A stretch of DNA of 31,385 nucleotides from RGIG464 sp045643185 (lineage in GTDB: Bacteria; Myxococcota_A; Bradymonadia; UBA4248). Where the stretch lies: NCBI GenBank assembly GCA_045643185.1, contig JAZUKH010000202.1, forward strand, positions 1 to 31,385, read 5' to 3'. The notes beneath the pieces were generated by a model that was given only the letters and a program-made list of their open reading frames with translations, had not been told where the DNA came from and did not search any database. This document shows, piece by piece, positions 15,214 through 23,775 of this stretch. The position numbers were made by a program, and so were the translations under genes. Position 1 is the stretch's first letter, and each line of letters starts with the position of its first letter.

Positions 15214-16869
15214 TTAATTGACGCCTTCGTAGCAGCCGTAGAACGAACCGTCTTTGTTGACGACGATGAGGACATTGTCATCGCGGACGGCGTCTTTATC
15301 ATGTTCTTTGGCGTCGTCGCCGGCGCTGGTACTAAAGAAATTGTTTTCAGGCACGTACTTTCGGATTCGTTCGACGATTTCTGGGCGCATGGTGCGCGTG
15401 CCGCTATATTTGCGTCGTCCGCTTGAAATGACGGCTGCGCGACGATCCGACTCAGTATTTGCGTAGATTTTGTCGAGCCAGGCATCGGACGACGAAGTTT
15501 CGGAACCGTGGTGGCAGACTTTCAGAATGTTGATTTTCAGATAGTCTGGGTTTGTGGATTCGAATTCGGAAATGATTGCTGTTTCTTCTTCTTTTTCGCC
15601 GTCGCCGCCAAAGATCATCGTGACTGGGTTGTCGCCATAAGTCAGCGTAAAGAAGATCGAGGCCGAGTTTGGGTTGGGGCTGCTTGACGAACCACGCAGG
15701 TTTTTGCGGCTGAACAGATATCGCGCTTTGACGCTCGGTCCAAAGAACTCGTCGGGCATGACAGCGCCGAAGCCACCGAGTTTTTCCTGTGCGGGCATAT
15801 AGATGTGCGAGGTATCCGGGATCATCGCTTTGACGCGTTTGATCCACGTTTTGTAGCTCGCGGTGTCGATGGCCGTTGTGTCGAGATCCATCGGGTCGAT
15901 GTAGTTTTTCGTCAGGTAGGCGCCTTCAGCAAAGATCGTCGGAAAACCGCCGAAGTGGTCGGAGTGCGGGTGGCTCAGCATGACCGCGTCGAACGAGCTG
16001 CCTCGTGGAAAACCGTGGAATTCGAGGTAATCATTGACGATCGGACCGGCATAGAGCGGCACCATGTTGCTGTTTTCGCCGCCATCGATGAGCACGTTTT
16101 TGTTGTCTGGCGTTTGGATCCAGATGGCATCACCGTTGCCGACGTCAATGATGTGAATGCGCAAGGCATTGGTTGACGGATTCAGTTGTTCCTGCGTGCA
16201 GATCTGGCTTTCCAGCACCGTAAATTCGGAGCCTTGATACGTGTCGCCTTGGGGTTTGTAATCTCCCGACACTTCGTCGATGAGTTTGCGGCAGTAACGT
16301 CCGGCGATGTTGCCGTTCATGCAAAGATAGTTATCGCCGTTGTAGTCGAAATCCAGGATCTCCTGATCCGTCATTTCTTCCATGAATGAGCAGTTTTTGG
16401 TTTCGGCCTCTGACACGGTGACGAAGCCAGCATTGCAGTTGACGCCTGCGTTTTGGCAATTTCCGACGCAAGGCATGCCGCCAGGTTTGCACACGCGTCC
16501 GCTCGCCAAGGTCACGCATTCCACCGGCTTGCCCGTTGATTCGTCGATCGGGCATTTATTGTCGGCCGCTGCACGCATGCCCTGTGGGCATTGCTCGTCG
16601 CAGATGCCGCCGTCGCTCAAGTGCTTGCACGAAATGCCTTTTTCGCATTCGTCGACAAATTTGTAGCCTTCTTCGCATTTTTGTCGGCACATCGTCGTTT
16701 CATCTGCCATCAAGCAGTCAATGCCTTTCGGGCAGGTGTTGTCTTGCGTCATCACGACCGTGTAGCCGGTCGGACAACTTTTAAATGGCGAAGGTTTCCA
16801 GCTCATATCCGTGCAACCTAAGGCTGTGGTCGCCAAAATGAGGGCTCCGACAAAAATACTTCTTTTCAT
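15214..16869 (-). CDS. Cys-rich lipoprotein with ComEC-like metallo-beta-lactamase domain
   Basis: A 551-residue lipoprotein; the signal peptide ends TTALGC with lipidated Cys19. Residues ~30-230 are cysteine-rich with spaced CP..G and C..KC units that suggest disulfide-bonded repeats. From ~236 comes a metallo-beta-lactamase fold of the ComEC/Rec2 C-terminal type: LRIHIIDVGNGDAIWIQTPD, LIDGG, then SHPHSDHFGG with His300, His302, Asp304 and His305, FGGD (the metal-bridging Asp) and VCHHGS. All metal ligands appear present. In ComEC this domain acts on DNA during uptake; stand-alone versions are hydrolases of unknown substrate. Here it would sit on the membrane outside the cytoplasm. CAGGA lies just upstream of the ATG. 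The gene is divergent from the MltD gene. Confidence 0.9.
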   Translation of the reverse strand: MKRSIFVGALILATTALGCTDMSWKPSPFKSCPTGYTVVMTQDNTCPKGIDCLMADETTMCRQKCEEGYKFVDECEKGISCKHLSDGGICDEQCPQGMRAAADNKCPIDESTGKPVECVTLASGRVCKPGGMPCVGNCQNAGVNCNAGFVTVSEAETKNCSFMEEMTDQEILDFDYNGDNYLCMNGNIAGRYCRKLIDEVSGDYKPQGDTYQGSEFTVLESQICTQEQLNPSTNALRIHIIDVGNGDAIWIQTPDNKNVLIDGGENSNMVPLYAGPIVNDYLEFHGFPRGSSFDAVMLSHPHSDHFGGFPTIFAEGAYLTKNYIDPMDLDTTAIDTASYKTWIKRVKAMIPDTSHIYMPAQEKLGGFGAVMPDEFFGPSVKARYLFSRKNLRGSSSSPNPNSASIFFTLTYGDNPVTMIFGGDGEKEEETAIISEFESTNPDYLKINILKVCHHGSETSSSDAWLDKIYANTESDRRAAVISSGRRKYSGTRTMRPEIVERIRKYVPENNFFSTSAGDDAKEHDKDAVRDDNVLIVVNKDGSFYGCYEGVN

Positions 16870-17048
16870 GACGTCCTGACTCCGTTATGCGTCTTTGGCT
16901 AACCTGGAAAGGGCAAAATTAGCCCTCTCCGGCGCAGCACTTTATAACTGTATCCCCCGTGATTGTCATTAAATACGGGGTATTTTACCGACATTTTTTT
17001 GCGGCATTCGCGCCGTATGACGCTCCGACGTTATATCGATTTGTGGCG
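16870..17048. other. Divergent intergenic region with a stem-loop
   Basis: Upstream region of both the MBL lipoprotein and the lytic transglycosylase. A stem GGA-AGGGC/GCCCT-TCC around AAAATTA lies near 16908-16932. The rest is AT-rich with possible promoter elements (TTTATAACT, TTGTCATTAAAT) that I cannot pair convincingly. No gene is supported here; the open frame beginning at 16959 is an extension of the transglycosylase frame. Confidence 0.4.
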
Positions 17049-17114
17049 CCGGCTATTCGCGTTGCGAATACGCCGGACGCGCATGGGCTATTCGCGTTGC
17101 GAATACGCCCATGC
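17049..17114 (-). repeat. Tandem pair of bulged hairpins
   Basis: Hairpin 1 (17049-17076): CCGGC/GCCGG lower stem, upper stem TATTCGC/GCGAATA, loop GTT, unpaired C17071. Hairpin 2 (17081-17114): lower stem GCATGGGC/GCCCATGC, the same upper stem and loop, unpaired C17106. On the minus strand the unpaired base is a G before TAT, as in all other copies. The two lower stems differ completely yet each pairs internally. They lie ~50 bp before the transglycosylase start and may be in its leader. Confidence 0.8.
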
Positions 17115-17162
17115 CTTATCAATGCTAAACGACGTTTATCGCCCACAATACGCTTGGCTCTT

Positions 17163-19115
17163 ATGAAAAGATTGATTTCTATATTGACTTGGCTTTGTTT
17201 GGCTTCTACGCCCTGGACGGCGTTTGCTGTTGACGGCGATATATCGGCGCAACAAAGTGAAATGGATGAAAACGATATTCTTGAAGCGGAACTCAAAGAA
17301 GCTCAAGTGCCCGACGGGTCGGAAGACTACGCTGAAATGAACGAGATGCGCGTGCTCGAACGCGCGTTGCTCGGTGCCGAAGATGTTGCATTGCCTCAGA
17401 CCGATGCGTCGAACCTCGTGCCACCTGGTGATCCGTTTGAACTTTCGCACGCCAGCGTGCTCGATATGTTGCTCGCCGACGTTGGTGAAGACCAAACACA
17501 GGGCCTGCAACAGCAGTCGACGCGCATCATGGCTCAGGCACTCAACCAGGTCAATCGCATCATGGAGACCGAAGAGGTCGCTGATGGGCTCGTTAAGCCC
17601 TTCGGTCTTGATGTCTTTGATCAGCCCGCTGTCCGCGAATACCTTGCGCTGTACTCGGCTTCTGGCTCGAAAGGCTTTAAAGTCTGGTTGGCGCGCGCCG
17701 GCAAATGGCGAGAGATCGTCGAACAGGTCATGCGCGAGGAAGGCGTGCCTGGGGACCTGCTTTACCTCGCAATGATCGAGTCTGGCTTTAAGACCCGCGT
17801 CAAAAGCCCAAAAGCTGCTGGCGGTATGTGGCAGTTCATGCCCGGTACTGCTGTCGAACAGGGACTTCGCATCGATGCATACGTCGATGAACGCTTTGAC
17901 CCCATCAAAGCCGCTCACGCCGCAGCCAGATATCTCAAAAAGCAATACGCTCGTTATGATTCCTGGCCGCTCGCCATGGCCGCCTACAACGGCGGCCCTG
18001 GTCTCGTGAACGTCGCGATCGATAAATACAATACCAATGATTTCTTTAAACTCGTCAAATATGGCGCCATGTTCGACGAAACGCGTCGTTATGCGCCCAA
18101 GATTCTGGCTGCGGCGATCATTGGCAAGAACCCGGCTGCGTTTGGCTTCGAAGGTCTTAAGGTCGAGAAGTCGCTCAAATTTGACGCGGTTGAGGTGCCT
18201 GGCGCCACGCGCCTCGAAAAAGTCGCTGATGCCGCTGGTTGTGATCTCGACACCATCCAGGAGCTCAATCCAGAATTGCTCAAAAACCAGACGCCGCCTG
18301 ATGAACCCTGGACCGTGCGTATTCCACAAGGTTCCAGTGCACGATTCGTTGAGAAATTCGATAACCTGAGTTCGAAATATCAACAGACGGAGTCGCTCGA
18401 CGTCAAATTTGGTCAGACCATCGAACTCATCGCCGAACAGAGTGGTTCACCGGCACGTGTTATTCGTGCGCTCAACAAACTCGATTGGCGCGAAAACGCC
18501 ATTTATGGTCAAAGCCTGCTCGTGCCCAAAGGCACCGTTCAAAAACTTCGTGATTACGCCCAAAAACGTCAGGCTGAGATCGACGCGGGTGCCATCAAAG
18601 ACGAGAATAAACGACTGACTCTGATTCCTAAACCCGAGTTTGAGTTGCCCAACTACCAACGCGTGTTTTATTGCACCCAGAAGAATGATCGCATTGACGC
18701 TGTTGCTCAGGCCTTCGGCGTGACCACCACACAACTGGCTCTGTGGAACGACCTCGACGTTTACGCGCGCCTTCGACCAAACATGATGTTGCAGATCTAC
18801 CTCGCCCCGGGGACCAAACTCGATGGCGTCGTTGCCTACGACGAATGTGAACTTAATATCATTATTAAAGGTAGCGAAGCGCATCAGGAATTACTTCAGG
18901 CTAAGTCGAAAAACACTCAGTCCAAAGCCAAGGCTGCTGCCAAGTCGGGTAAAGGCGGTGGCTCGTCCGTCACTTATCACACGGTCGTAAAAGGTGATTC
19001 GTTGTCGAAGATCGCCAAAAAATATGGTGTGACGGTTGAACAACTGCTTAAATGGAATAAACTTAAGGATGCTGGTTCCATTCGTAAGGGGCAAAAGCTG
19101 GTCGTTAAAAAGTAA
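17163..19115 (+). CDS. mltD: MltD-like membrane-bound lytic transglycosylase with LysM repeats
   Basis: 650 residues from the ATG at 17163, where a signal peptide starts (MKRLISILTWLCLASTPW, cleavage after TAFA). The longer open frame from 16959 would run through the hairpin repeats and bury the signal peptide. An acidic linker (~25-170) leads to the GH23 SLT domain: catalytic Glu206 in LAMIESGFKTRV, then AAGGMWQFMPGTA, AAYNGGPG (~273-280) and ETRRYAPKILAA. The enzyme cleaves MurNAc-GlcNAc bonds, forming 1,6-anhydro ends. A canonical LysM lies at the C-terminus (YHTVVKGDSLSKIAKKYGVT). Three weaker LysM-like segments precede it. MltD of E. coli is a lipoprotein; no lipobox Cys is seen here. 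Confidence 0.92.
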   Translation: MKRLISILTWLCLASTPWTAFAVDGDISAQQSEMDENDILEAELKEAQVPDGSEDYAEMNEMRVLERALLGAEDVALPQTDASNLVPPGDPFELSHASVLDMLLADVGEDQTQGLQQQSTRIMAQALNQVNRIMETEEVADGLVKPFGLDVFDQPAVREYLALYSASGSKGFKVWLARAGKWREIVEQVMREEGVPGDLLYLAMIESGFKTRVKSPKAAGGMWQFMPGTAVEQGLRIDAYVDERFDPIKAAHAAARYLKKQYARYDSWPLAMAAYNGGPGLVNVAIDKYNTNDFFKLVKYGAMFDETRRYAPKILAAAIIGKNPAAFGFEGLKVEKSLKFDAVEVPGATRLEKVADAAGCDLDTIQELNPELLKNQTPPDEPWTVRIPQGSSARFVEKFDNLSSKYQQTESLDVKFGQTIELIAEQSGSPARVIRALNKLDWRENAIYGQSLLVPKGTVQKLRDYAQKRQAEIDAGAIKDENKRLTLIPKPEFELPNYQRVFYCTQKNDRIDAVAQAFGVTTTQLALWNDLDVYARLRPNMMLQIYLAPGTKLDGVVAYDECELNIIIKGSEAHQELLQAKSKNTQSKAKAAAKSGKGGGSSVTYHTVVKGDSLSKIAKKYGVTVEQLLKWNKLKDAGSIRKGQKLVVKK

Positions 19116-19137
19116 ACAAGCGTGAGGAGGTTACGTT

Positions 19138-20715
19138 ATGGGAACTTATTTAAATCCAGGTAATGCGCGCTTTCAACGCATGAGAAACGATAAGATTTTC
19201 ATCGATAAGTCAGGCATGATCGATCTCATTAATGATATCGTCAATACACCTTCTGGCTACCTCTGCATGACGCGCCCGCGACGTTTTGGCAAGACTTACG
19301 CGGCTAACATGCTCGCTGCGTATTTCGATAAATCTGTCGATTCTCACGCGCTCTTTGACGATCTTGAGATCGCCAAATTGCCCAGTTATGAAAAAAACTT
19401 AAATCAATACAATGTTATTCAAGTCGATGTGCAGGGCTTTAGAACTCGCTTTGGACAGGACGATTTCGAAGCTAAATTCGAAAACGTGCTCATTCGGGAA
19501 ATGCGTGAACAATGGCCAATCATTGATGAAAATGAGCATGCATTGGTAGGCGCAATCGATTGTGTTTATCAACATTATGGCGAACAGTTTGTTTTTATTC
19601 TCGACGAATGGGATTGTATTTGTCGAAATGATATTAACGATGAAAAACACAAAAAATGGATCAGCTTTTTACGTGGTCTTTTTAAAGATGACGCGATCTC
19701 AGCTGCAACAGGACTTGCGTATTTAACAGGTATTCTGCCGATTCGTAAATATGGCACCCAGTCCGCGATGGGGCACTTTGAAGAGTGTTCGATCGTTCAG
19801 CCGCTTCGTTTTACGCCATGGATCGGATTTACGACAGCTGAAGTTGACGTGCTGTCAAATAAATATGAGCTCGAGCGCGCTGAAGTTAAACATTGGTATG
19901 ACGGTTATCTTCTTGAAAATACACATGTTTATAATCCTGCATCTGTGGCTAAAGCCTGTATAAACCAGAAATGCGACATGTACTGGACGAAAACCGAGTC
20001 TTTTGAATCGATCAAAAGATATATTGGTATGAATTTCGACGGTTTGAAAGATAAAATCATACAAATGCTTGAAGGCGAACCGCTTCCCATTTGGGTTCAG
20101 GCGTTCAATAATACCATGAACGAACTCAATGACGTGAATGACGTTTTGACGCTTTTGATCCACCTCGGTTATCTTGGATATAATAATGTAACAAAGACGG
20201 CATTCATTCCTAATGAAGAAGTTCGTCAATTATTAGAATGTGCCGTACGTAGCCTTGGCTGGCAGGAGGTGATGAAAGCCATTGACCAGTCTGAAAGCTT
20301 TATGAACGCCGTAAAATCACGAAATGCCGACAAAGCTGGCGATATTCTGCGTCGCATGCATTCTGAAGTGACGTCGATACTAAAATATAATGACGAAAAT
20401 AGTTTAAGTTGTGCTCTTGGCTTTGCCATCTATGCGGGGCGAAAAGATTATACTGTTATTCGTGAAATGCCCACTGGTGAAGGTTTTGCTGATATTGTCA
20501 TGATTCCGCGCAGTGATCGCGACGTTCCTGCGATGATCGTTGAACTCAAGTGGGACAAGGACGCCGAAACTGCGATTTATCAGGCCAAACAGCGTCATTA
20601 CCCGCAAGGACTTGAATATTATCAGGGGAACATGATCCTTGTTGGCGTCAATTATGACAAAGATGCCAAAGACAAAGTCCACGAATGCATCATCGAGGAC
20701 TGGCAGAAAGAATAG
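19138..20715 (+). CDS. AAA-ATPase-like / PD-(D/E)XK nuclease superfamily protein (DUF1703 type)
   Basis: A 525-residue cytoplasmic protein. The N-terminal AAA-ATPase_like domain starts NARFQRMRNDKIFIDKSGMI. Its P-loop is MTRPRRFGKT (44-53) and its Walker B is FVFILDEWD (151-159). The C-terminal PDDEXK_9-type domain keeps Asp452 (GFADIVMIP) and Glu469/Lys471 (MIVELKW), followed by a QAK helix, so the nuclease centre looks intact. Members are abundant in host-associated anaerobes, often in many copies per genome; their function is unproven. A strong GAGGAGG precedes the ATG, 22 bp after mltD. The gene is visibly more AT-rich than its neighbours, suggesting acquisition by transfer. Confidence 0.92.
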   Translation: MGTYLNPGNARFQRMRNDKIFIDKSGMIDLINDIVNTPSGYLCMTRPRRFGKTYAANMLAAYFDKSVDSHALFDDLEIAKLPSYEKNLNQYNVIQVDVQGFRTRFGQDDFEAKFENVLIREMREQWPIIDENEHALVGAIDCVYQHYGEQFVFILDEWDCICRNDINDEKHKKWISFLRGLFKDDAISAATGLAYLTGILPIRKYGTQSAMGHFEECSIVQPLRFTPWIGFTTAEVDVLSNKYELERAEVKHWYDGYLLENTHVYNPASVAKACINQKCDMYWTKTESFESIKRYIGMNFDGLKDKIIQMLEGEPLPIWVQAFNNTMNELNDVNDVLTLLIHLGYLGYNNVTKTAFIPNEEVRQLLECAVRSLGWQEVMKAIDQSESFMNAVKSRNADKAGDILRRMHSEVTSILKYNDENSLSCALGFAIYAGRKDYTVIREMPTGEGFADIVMIPRSDRDVPAMIVELKWDKDAETAIYQAKQRHYPQGLEYYQGNMILVGVNYDKDAKDKVHECIIEDWQKE

Positions 20716-20727
20716 TTCGTCTTGAGG

Positions 20728-20763
20728 TGTACCATGACTTGTCTTGAAAAGTGCCATGGTACA
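20728..20763. terminator. Stem-loop between convergent genes
   Basis: Perfect 9-bp arms TGTACCATG and CATGGTACA enclose 18 nt that can pair further (ACTT/AAGT). It sits between the stops of two convergent genes and could end transcription from both sides, but neither side has a T-tract. Confidence 0.45.
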
Positions 20764-20804
20764 TCTCTAAGGATCGTCATTTTACAGTATGGCGTAAATT
20801 TTTG

Positions 20805-22991
20805 TTATTGCGGGCGAATCATGTCGAAATACTTTTCGACGTAGTGGCGGTAGCCCTGTGGCACCGAGTCGTTTTCCAAAACCTCTTCGGCGGCGTGTTC
20901 GTACGACTGGTAGACTTCGCGATAAGCCTCGGTCGCAAAACCGGACTGTCCAGACGTATGAATGATCTCGCTGGTCGTGGGGGCATTGCCGACTTGGCCT
21001 TTGAGTTGCTGGTCGACGGCATTGACGTCCATGTGCGTGCTTGCGCCTTCGCTTTCGTCGTGACCGCCCTGCTCAGACAAGCCTTGTGATAGACCCTGGC
21101 TATTCTGACCTTCCTGGTTGCCTTGCTCGTTACCGGGTTGTTGCTGGCCACTTTGTTGCGCGCCCATCTTGGATTCTTCGCCACCCTGTTGATTGGGCTG
21201 GCCCTGTTGAGATGGCTCGGAACCCTGTTGGTTTTGCGAGTTTTCGCCTTGTTGCTGAGCTTGTTGACCGGCTTGGTTCTGATCCTGATCGCCCTGTTGA
21301 TCCTGTTGGCCTTGTTGACCTTGTTGATCCTGTTTTTGGGCATCTTGTTTTTGCGACTTGGTGCCTTCGTTGCCCTTCGCTCGGTCGAGGAAGTCTTCCA
21401 TGTTTTGAGCGCGTTCCTGCTTATCCGCTTGTGATTGAGCGTCTGAACCAGCGTTGTTGTTCTGGGCGTCTTTTTTCATCTTGTCAGCCAGGTCTTTGAG
21501 GGCATCGCGGCTTTGTTGATCTGCGCGGTTTTTGGCTTCCTGGCCGAGTTGCTGTTCGGCACCTTGTTGCCCTTGGCCTTGTTGTCCTTCCTGAGCTTGT
21601 TGCTGTTCTTGGCCCTGTTGTTGTCCTTCGCCTTGTTGTTCTTGGCCTTGTTGTCCTTCCTGAGCTTGTTGCTGCTCTTGGCCTTGTTTGGGGTCAGCTT
21701 CACCGGGCTTTTTGGCTTGTTCGGCGCGTTTTTGCAGGTCTTTGGCAGTCTGGTCAAAGGCTTTTTGCATTTCGTTGGTCGAGCGTTGTGACGGATCAGC
21801 CTGAGCCTGTTCGTCACGCTGTTGCTGAGCTTCGTCCAGGCGTTTTTTGGCGTCTGAAAAAGCTTTTTTCTCTTCGTCAGTCAACTTGCCGTCTTTTTTG
21901 AATTTCTGTTCGAGCTGATCCATGAGGTCCTGATTTTTTTTCAAGGCTTCTTGAAGGGCTGGATCCGTCATGTCGAGCTTTTTAGCGAGGTCGCCGAACA
22001 TTTTGGCGAGTTTTTCGAGTTTTTTAGCATCCTTGGGGTCGGTCGAGTTCAACAGGTCTTTGAGGATGTTCGCAGCTTTGTCGTAGTCGCTATTTTGTAG
22101 AGCCTGCGACAAGTCTTTGGTGTCTGGATCTTCCTGCATCTGCGTGAGTTCATCGAGAGCCTGTTTGAGCGTCTGGTCGAGGGCTTGTTGTTCTTCCTTG
22201 GGAGCCGGGTCGGTCTCGGCCAATTTTTTTTGCAATTCTTCGAGGCGTTTCTGGAACTCGTCTGCGGATAATTCGCCATTTTTGTCTTCTTCGAGAATTT
22301 TATTCAACTCTTCAGCAGCTTTTTTGAGTTCTTCGTCTTCGGAGTCTTTGATGGCCTCGAGGAGTTGTTGCGTTTGTTCTTCACGCAGTTCGCGGGTTGC
22401 ATCGTCGATATTGCTTTCGAACGCTGGGGTATCGTCGGGCGTGGGTTGATCAGGCTGTGTGGTCGCGATGGGCTCGTCGCTGCTCAACAACGCGCGCAGG
22501 ACGGGGGGGACGGCGAGTGCCAGGCCCAGACAGATCGCGGCGATCAGGGCGTATTTTGCGTCGACGGGTCTTTCAACGGGGAAGGTATTTTTGACGAACT
22601 GGTCGCGAGTTTCAGCATTTTCGAGACGTTTATTGGTATCGTCGATGTGAGCCCGCATCCACGGCGTTTGTTTATTGTCGCGCGCGAAGGCGAGTGAGGA
22701 GGAGAGGCGTTCGTTAAAAGCGTTTGCGATGTCGATGGCTTTGGCGATCTCGAGGTCGTCGAGTCGATGCGCCGAGACAGCTGCCCAAATCAGTTCAATG
22801 ATGATCGGAAGTGCCAACAAGCCCCAGGCGGCGCCGAGGCATTTGGCAGAGACAGCCTGGACGACGACCAAGATGGCGGCTATGCCAAGCGTGGCAGCGA
22901 CGATATACCAAATTGCGCGGACAAATCGACGCACAAACAAGCGTCGTCGCGCAGCACTGATCATGGAAGTGATTTTGGATAATTCGGACAT
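20805..22991 (-). CDS. Membrane protein with long Gln-rich coiled-coil region (DUF4175/TIGR02302-like)
   Basis: A 728-residue protein. Two N-terminal hydrophobic helices (~25-47 and ~52-72) and one at ~147-166 anchor it. After the third, residues ~190-400 are a charged coiled coil (LEELQKKLAETDPAP, AKMFGDLAKKLD). Residues ~400-640 are extremely Gln/Gly-rich low complexity. The C-terminal ~90 residues regain order, with AYREVYQSYEHAAEEVLEND and a final YVEKYFDMIRP. The plan matches DUF4175/TIGR02302-like proteins, which have no established function. A 69-bp coding repeat lies in the Gln-rich part. The start lacks a clear Shine-Dalgarno. Confidence 0.8.
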   Translation of the reverse strand: MSELSKITSMISAARRRLFVRRFVRAIWYIVAATLGIAAILVVVQAVSAKCLGAAWGLLALPIIIELIWAAVSAHRLDDLEIAKAIDIANAFNERLSSSLAFARDNKQTPWMRAHIDDTNKRLENAETRDQFVKNTFPVERPVDAKYALIAAICLGLALAVPPVLRALLSSDEPIATTQPDQPTPDDTPAFESNIDDATRELREEQTQQLLEAIKDSEDEELKKAAEELNKILEEDKNGELSADEFQKRLEELQKKLAETDPAPKEEQQALDQTLKQALDELTQMQEDPDTKDLSQALQNSDYDKAANILKDLLNSTDPKDAKKLEKLAKMFGDLAKKLDMTDPALQEALKKNQDLMDQLEQKFKKDGKLTDEEKKAFSDAKKRLDEAQQQRDEQAQADPSQRSTNEMQKAFDQTAKDLQKRAEQAKKPGEADPKQGQEQQQAQEGQQGQEQQGEGQQQGQEQQQAQEGQQGQGQQGAEQQLGQEAKNRADQQSRDALKDLADKMKKDAQNNNAGSDAQSQADKQERAQNMEDFLDRAKGNEGTKSQKQDAQKQDQQGQQGQQDQQGDQDQNQAGQQAQQQGENSQNQQGSEPSQQGQPNQQGGEESKMGAQQSGQQQPGNEQGNQEGQNSQGLSQGLSEQGGHDESEGASTHMDVNAVDQQLKGQVGNAPTTSEIIHTSGQSGFATEAYREVYQSYEHAAEEVLENDSVPQGYRHYVEKYFDMIRPQ
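21573..21683 (-). repeat. 69-bp-period coding tandem repeat (Gln-rich)
   Basis: A 42-bp stretch at 21573-21614 recurs at 21642-21683 with one substitution, giving a 69-bp (23-residue) period. The repeated peptide core is GQEQQQAQEGQQGQ. The period is a multiple of three, so copy-number change would keep the frame. Confidence 0.75.
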
Positions 22992-23053
22992 ACAACAAGA
23001 ACGCTAGGAATTTGGTTGAGTCACGTCAAGTTTGACGTGTTGAACGCATTTGG

Positions 23054-23116
23054 GGGCGAGGGGGTAGCGGCGTATTTCGCATGCGAAATAGCCGCGTAGG
23101 GGGAGGCTTCCCCCTC
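23054..23116 (+). repeat. GTAG-headed bulged-hairpin element, copy C
   Basis: G-run, GTAG, lower stem CGGC, unpaired G23082, upper stem forming the perfect palindrome TATTTCGCATGCGAAATA, lower stem GCCG, then GTAGGGGGA and TTCCCCC. Compared with copy B the lower stem changes from CCGC/GCGG to CGGC/GCCG, a paired change. It lacks the GGGCCC-GCCAGG head of copies A and B. It lies between two minus-strand genes. Confidence 0.8.
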
Positions 23117-23133
23117 ACGCGAGAGAAGCTGAA

Positions 23134-23751
23134 TTATTGGCACGAAGCGGGCTGATAAAGGATATAAGCCATTTCGTATTTACGTGCGGAAACGCGTTTA
23201 TTGAGGTTATTGAGGGTGAAGAAGTTCTTTCCGCTGTCGGTCGAGGGGGTTGCAGCGCGGCCGGCGATGGCGACGGCGTTCATCGAGAGGTTGTAGCGGC
23301 AGAACATGGAGGCATCGGACATTCCGACGGTGTCGCCGATGATGAGCGAGAGGTCTTCGTAGGAGCCGAGCTGTGTGATGGCGCGGCTGAGATCGCCCTT
23401 GATCTGGTTTGGTGTCGTTGCGTCGTTGACCGTATCGGAGAGGCCGGTATTGGCTTTGATGTCGGCGGTGCGCTGAATGACGGCGTTCCCCATTTTGAGC
23501 TGTTGGAAGATGACGTCGGCGTTGTTTGTGGCGTCATTGTTGAGCTGAGTGAACATGTGGTTTGAGACGCCGTGTGCGGCGTATGCGGCCTGGCGATTGA
23601 AACGGAAAGCCGAAGTGGACTGGGTTTCCGTTTGGGTCATGGCGAGCGTGAACGTCGCGACGATGGTGAGCGTCAGGATGATCAGCATGACCGTGATGAT
23701 GGCGACGCCGCGGCGAGCGTAACTTTGAAGTTTATAGTTTGAGTGCTTCAT
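23134..23751 (-). CDS. PilX-like minor pilus assembly protein
   Basis: A 205-residue inner-membrane protein. The N-terminus RRGVAIITVMLIILTLTIVATFTLAMTQTE is the PilX_N pattern: a basic stretch, a hydrophobic helix without the classic GFTLIE site, then a polar helix (TSAFRFNRQAAYAAHGVSNH). The rest is a variable extracellular domain with two cysteines (CRYNLSMNA and the terminal PASCQ), as PilX proteins often have a C-terminal disulfide. It is third in order after the PilV- and PilW-like genes, 24 bp from the PilW stop. A GAGG lies upstream. Confidence 0.82.
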   Translation of the reverse strand: MKHSNYKLQSYARRGVAIITVMLIILTLTIVATFTLAMTQTETQSTSAFRFNRQAAYAAHGVSNHMFTQLNNDATNNADVIFQQLKMGNAVIQRTADIKANTGLSDTVNDATTPNQIKGDLSRAITQLGSYEDLSLIIGDTVGMSDASMFCRYNLSMNAVAIAGRAATPSTDSGKNFFTLNNLNKRVSARKYEMAYILYQPASCQ

Positions 23752-23775
23752 AAAGCTATTTAACCTCGTTAAGGA

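Noticed and set aside
16959..17162. N-terminal extension of the transglycosylase frame
   Set aside because: It passes through the tandem hairpin repeats and would place 68 residues before an obvious signal peptide.
17136..18383. Antisense open frame of 415 codons over the lytic transglycosylase
   Set aside because: It lies fully opposite a clearly conserved GH23 gene and has no recognisable domain.
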